Origin: Lichtheimia corymbifera B2541
Lineage: Eukaryota; Mucoromycota; Mucoromycetes; Mucorales; Lichtheimiaceae
Reading direction: 5' to 3'
Length of the DNA: 62,544 bases
NCBI GenBank assembly: GCA_000697475.1
Contig: JNEU01000758.1
Location: 1-62,544, forward strand
Shown piece by piece: positions 62,215 through 62,544 of this stretch. Both the position numbers and the translations under genes were made by a program. Each line of letters opens with the position of its first letter. Positions within the stretch are counted from its first letter, which is position 1. The notes beneath the pieces are model-generated. The model was given only the letters and a program-made list of their open reading frames with translations, did not search any database and was not told where the DNA came from.

Positions 62215-62544
62215 GCTCATTTGCATGATACTTTACAATGAACAAACACCATTCTCCATATAGCATCACGCTTACAGCCTATGTAAAAGCATAACGGTTC
62301 CTGTTTCTACAAGTTGCCATGATGAAGCGTGGCGTTTTTATGAGAACAAAGTTGATCAGCATGGCCGAGAGGACCTTCTGACCAAGTTTCATATTCGAGA
62401 TCACCAATATCGGCGGGCGCGGCCCGTACATCTTATCTATGTTTCCCTCCATACATCCGGGCGCTGCCAACCAAAACTTCATAATGAAGTGTGGCATCTT
62501 TATGAGAACGAAATTGCTCGCCGTGATCGAAAGTACCTTGCATG
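62215..62544 (-). repeat. Further core units, inverted, cut by the window end
   Basis: Two more core units lie on the minus strand (about 62310-62400 and 62470-62544), with the tail sequence at about 62225-62300 matching that near 61565-61620. With the preceding unit they make a second inverted pair. The array continues beyond the window. Confidence 0.6.

Overview
The window looks like nuclear DNA of a Mucoromycota fungus, probably Mucorales-like. Genes have many short GT-AG introns (about 45-130 nt). The conserved content is fungal: a fused arginine-pathway polyprotein, an F-BAR/RhoGAP protein, a Zn2Cys6 regulator and a fungal P450 reductase. No sequence search was possible, so the lineage is an inference.

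Layout. About 1-24.5 kb is gene-poor and made of duplicated, decayed sequence: copies of a dispersed repeat (called R here) and five copies of one gene family. I read that family as a KH-like domain followed by a 2H phosphoesterase domain, an ASCC1/AKAP7-like arrangement. One copy (10762-12299, minus) is intact across five exons. The others (about 1.9-2.9, 14.9-15.9, 18.2-19.4 and 22.3-23.4 kb) carry frameshifts, deletions or lost catalytic residues.

From 24.8 to 38.9 kb lies a conventional gene block: F-BAR/RhoGAP, PH-domain protein, eIF5A (minus), NADPH-cytochrome P450 reductase, a 12-exon Zn2Cys6 transcription factor (minus), and a 7-exon gene of a probably multi-copy family with a candidate PD-(D/E)XK nuclease motif. 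From 39 to 44.1 kb is a second repeat island with a 200-bp direct repeat, another R copy and a dead paralogue of the nuclease-like gene.

From 44.4 to 58.5 kb is a second conserved block: acetylglutamate kinase/acetylglutamyl-phosphate reductase, a small membrane protein, a Pus1-type pseudouridine synthase, a coiled-coil protein, a two-repeat Myb protein, an MRT4-like ribosome assembly factor, a small membrane protein, a presequence-bearing PP2C phosphatase and a single-LIM protein. The last 2.5 kb is a higher-order repeat array with large inverted repeats.

Most conserved genes are unrelated housekeeping functions (translation, ribosome assembly, RNA modification, arginine synthesis, redox, Rho signalling). 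No biosynthetic cluster is evident. Exon boundaries were derived by hand from splice signals and frame closure. Where I give a protein length, the exon sum closes in frame.
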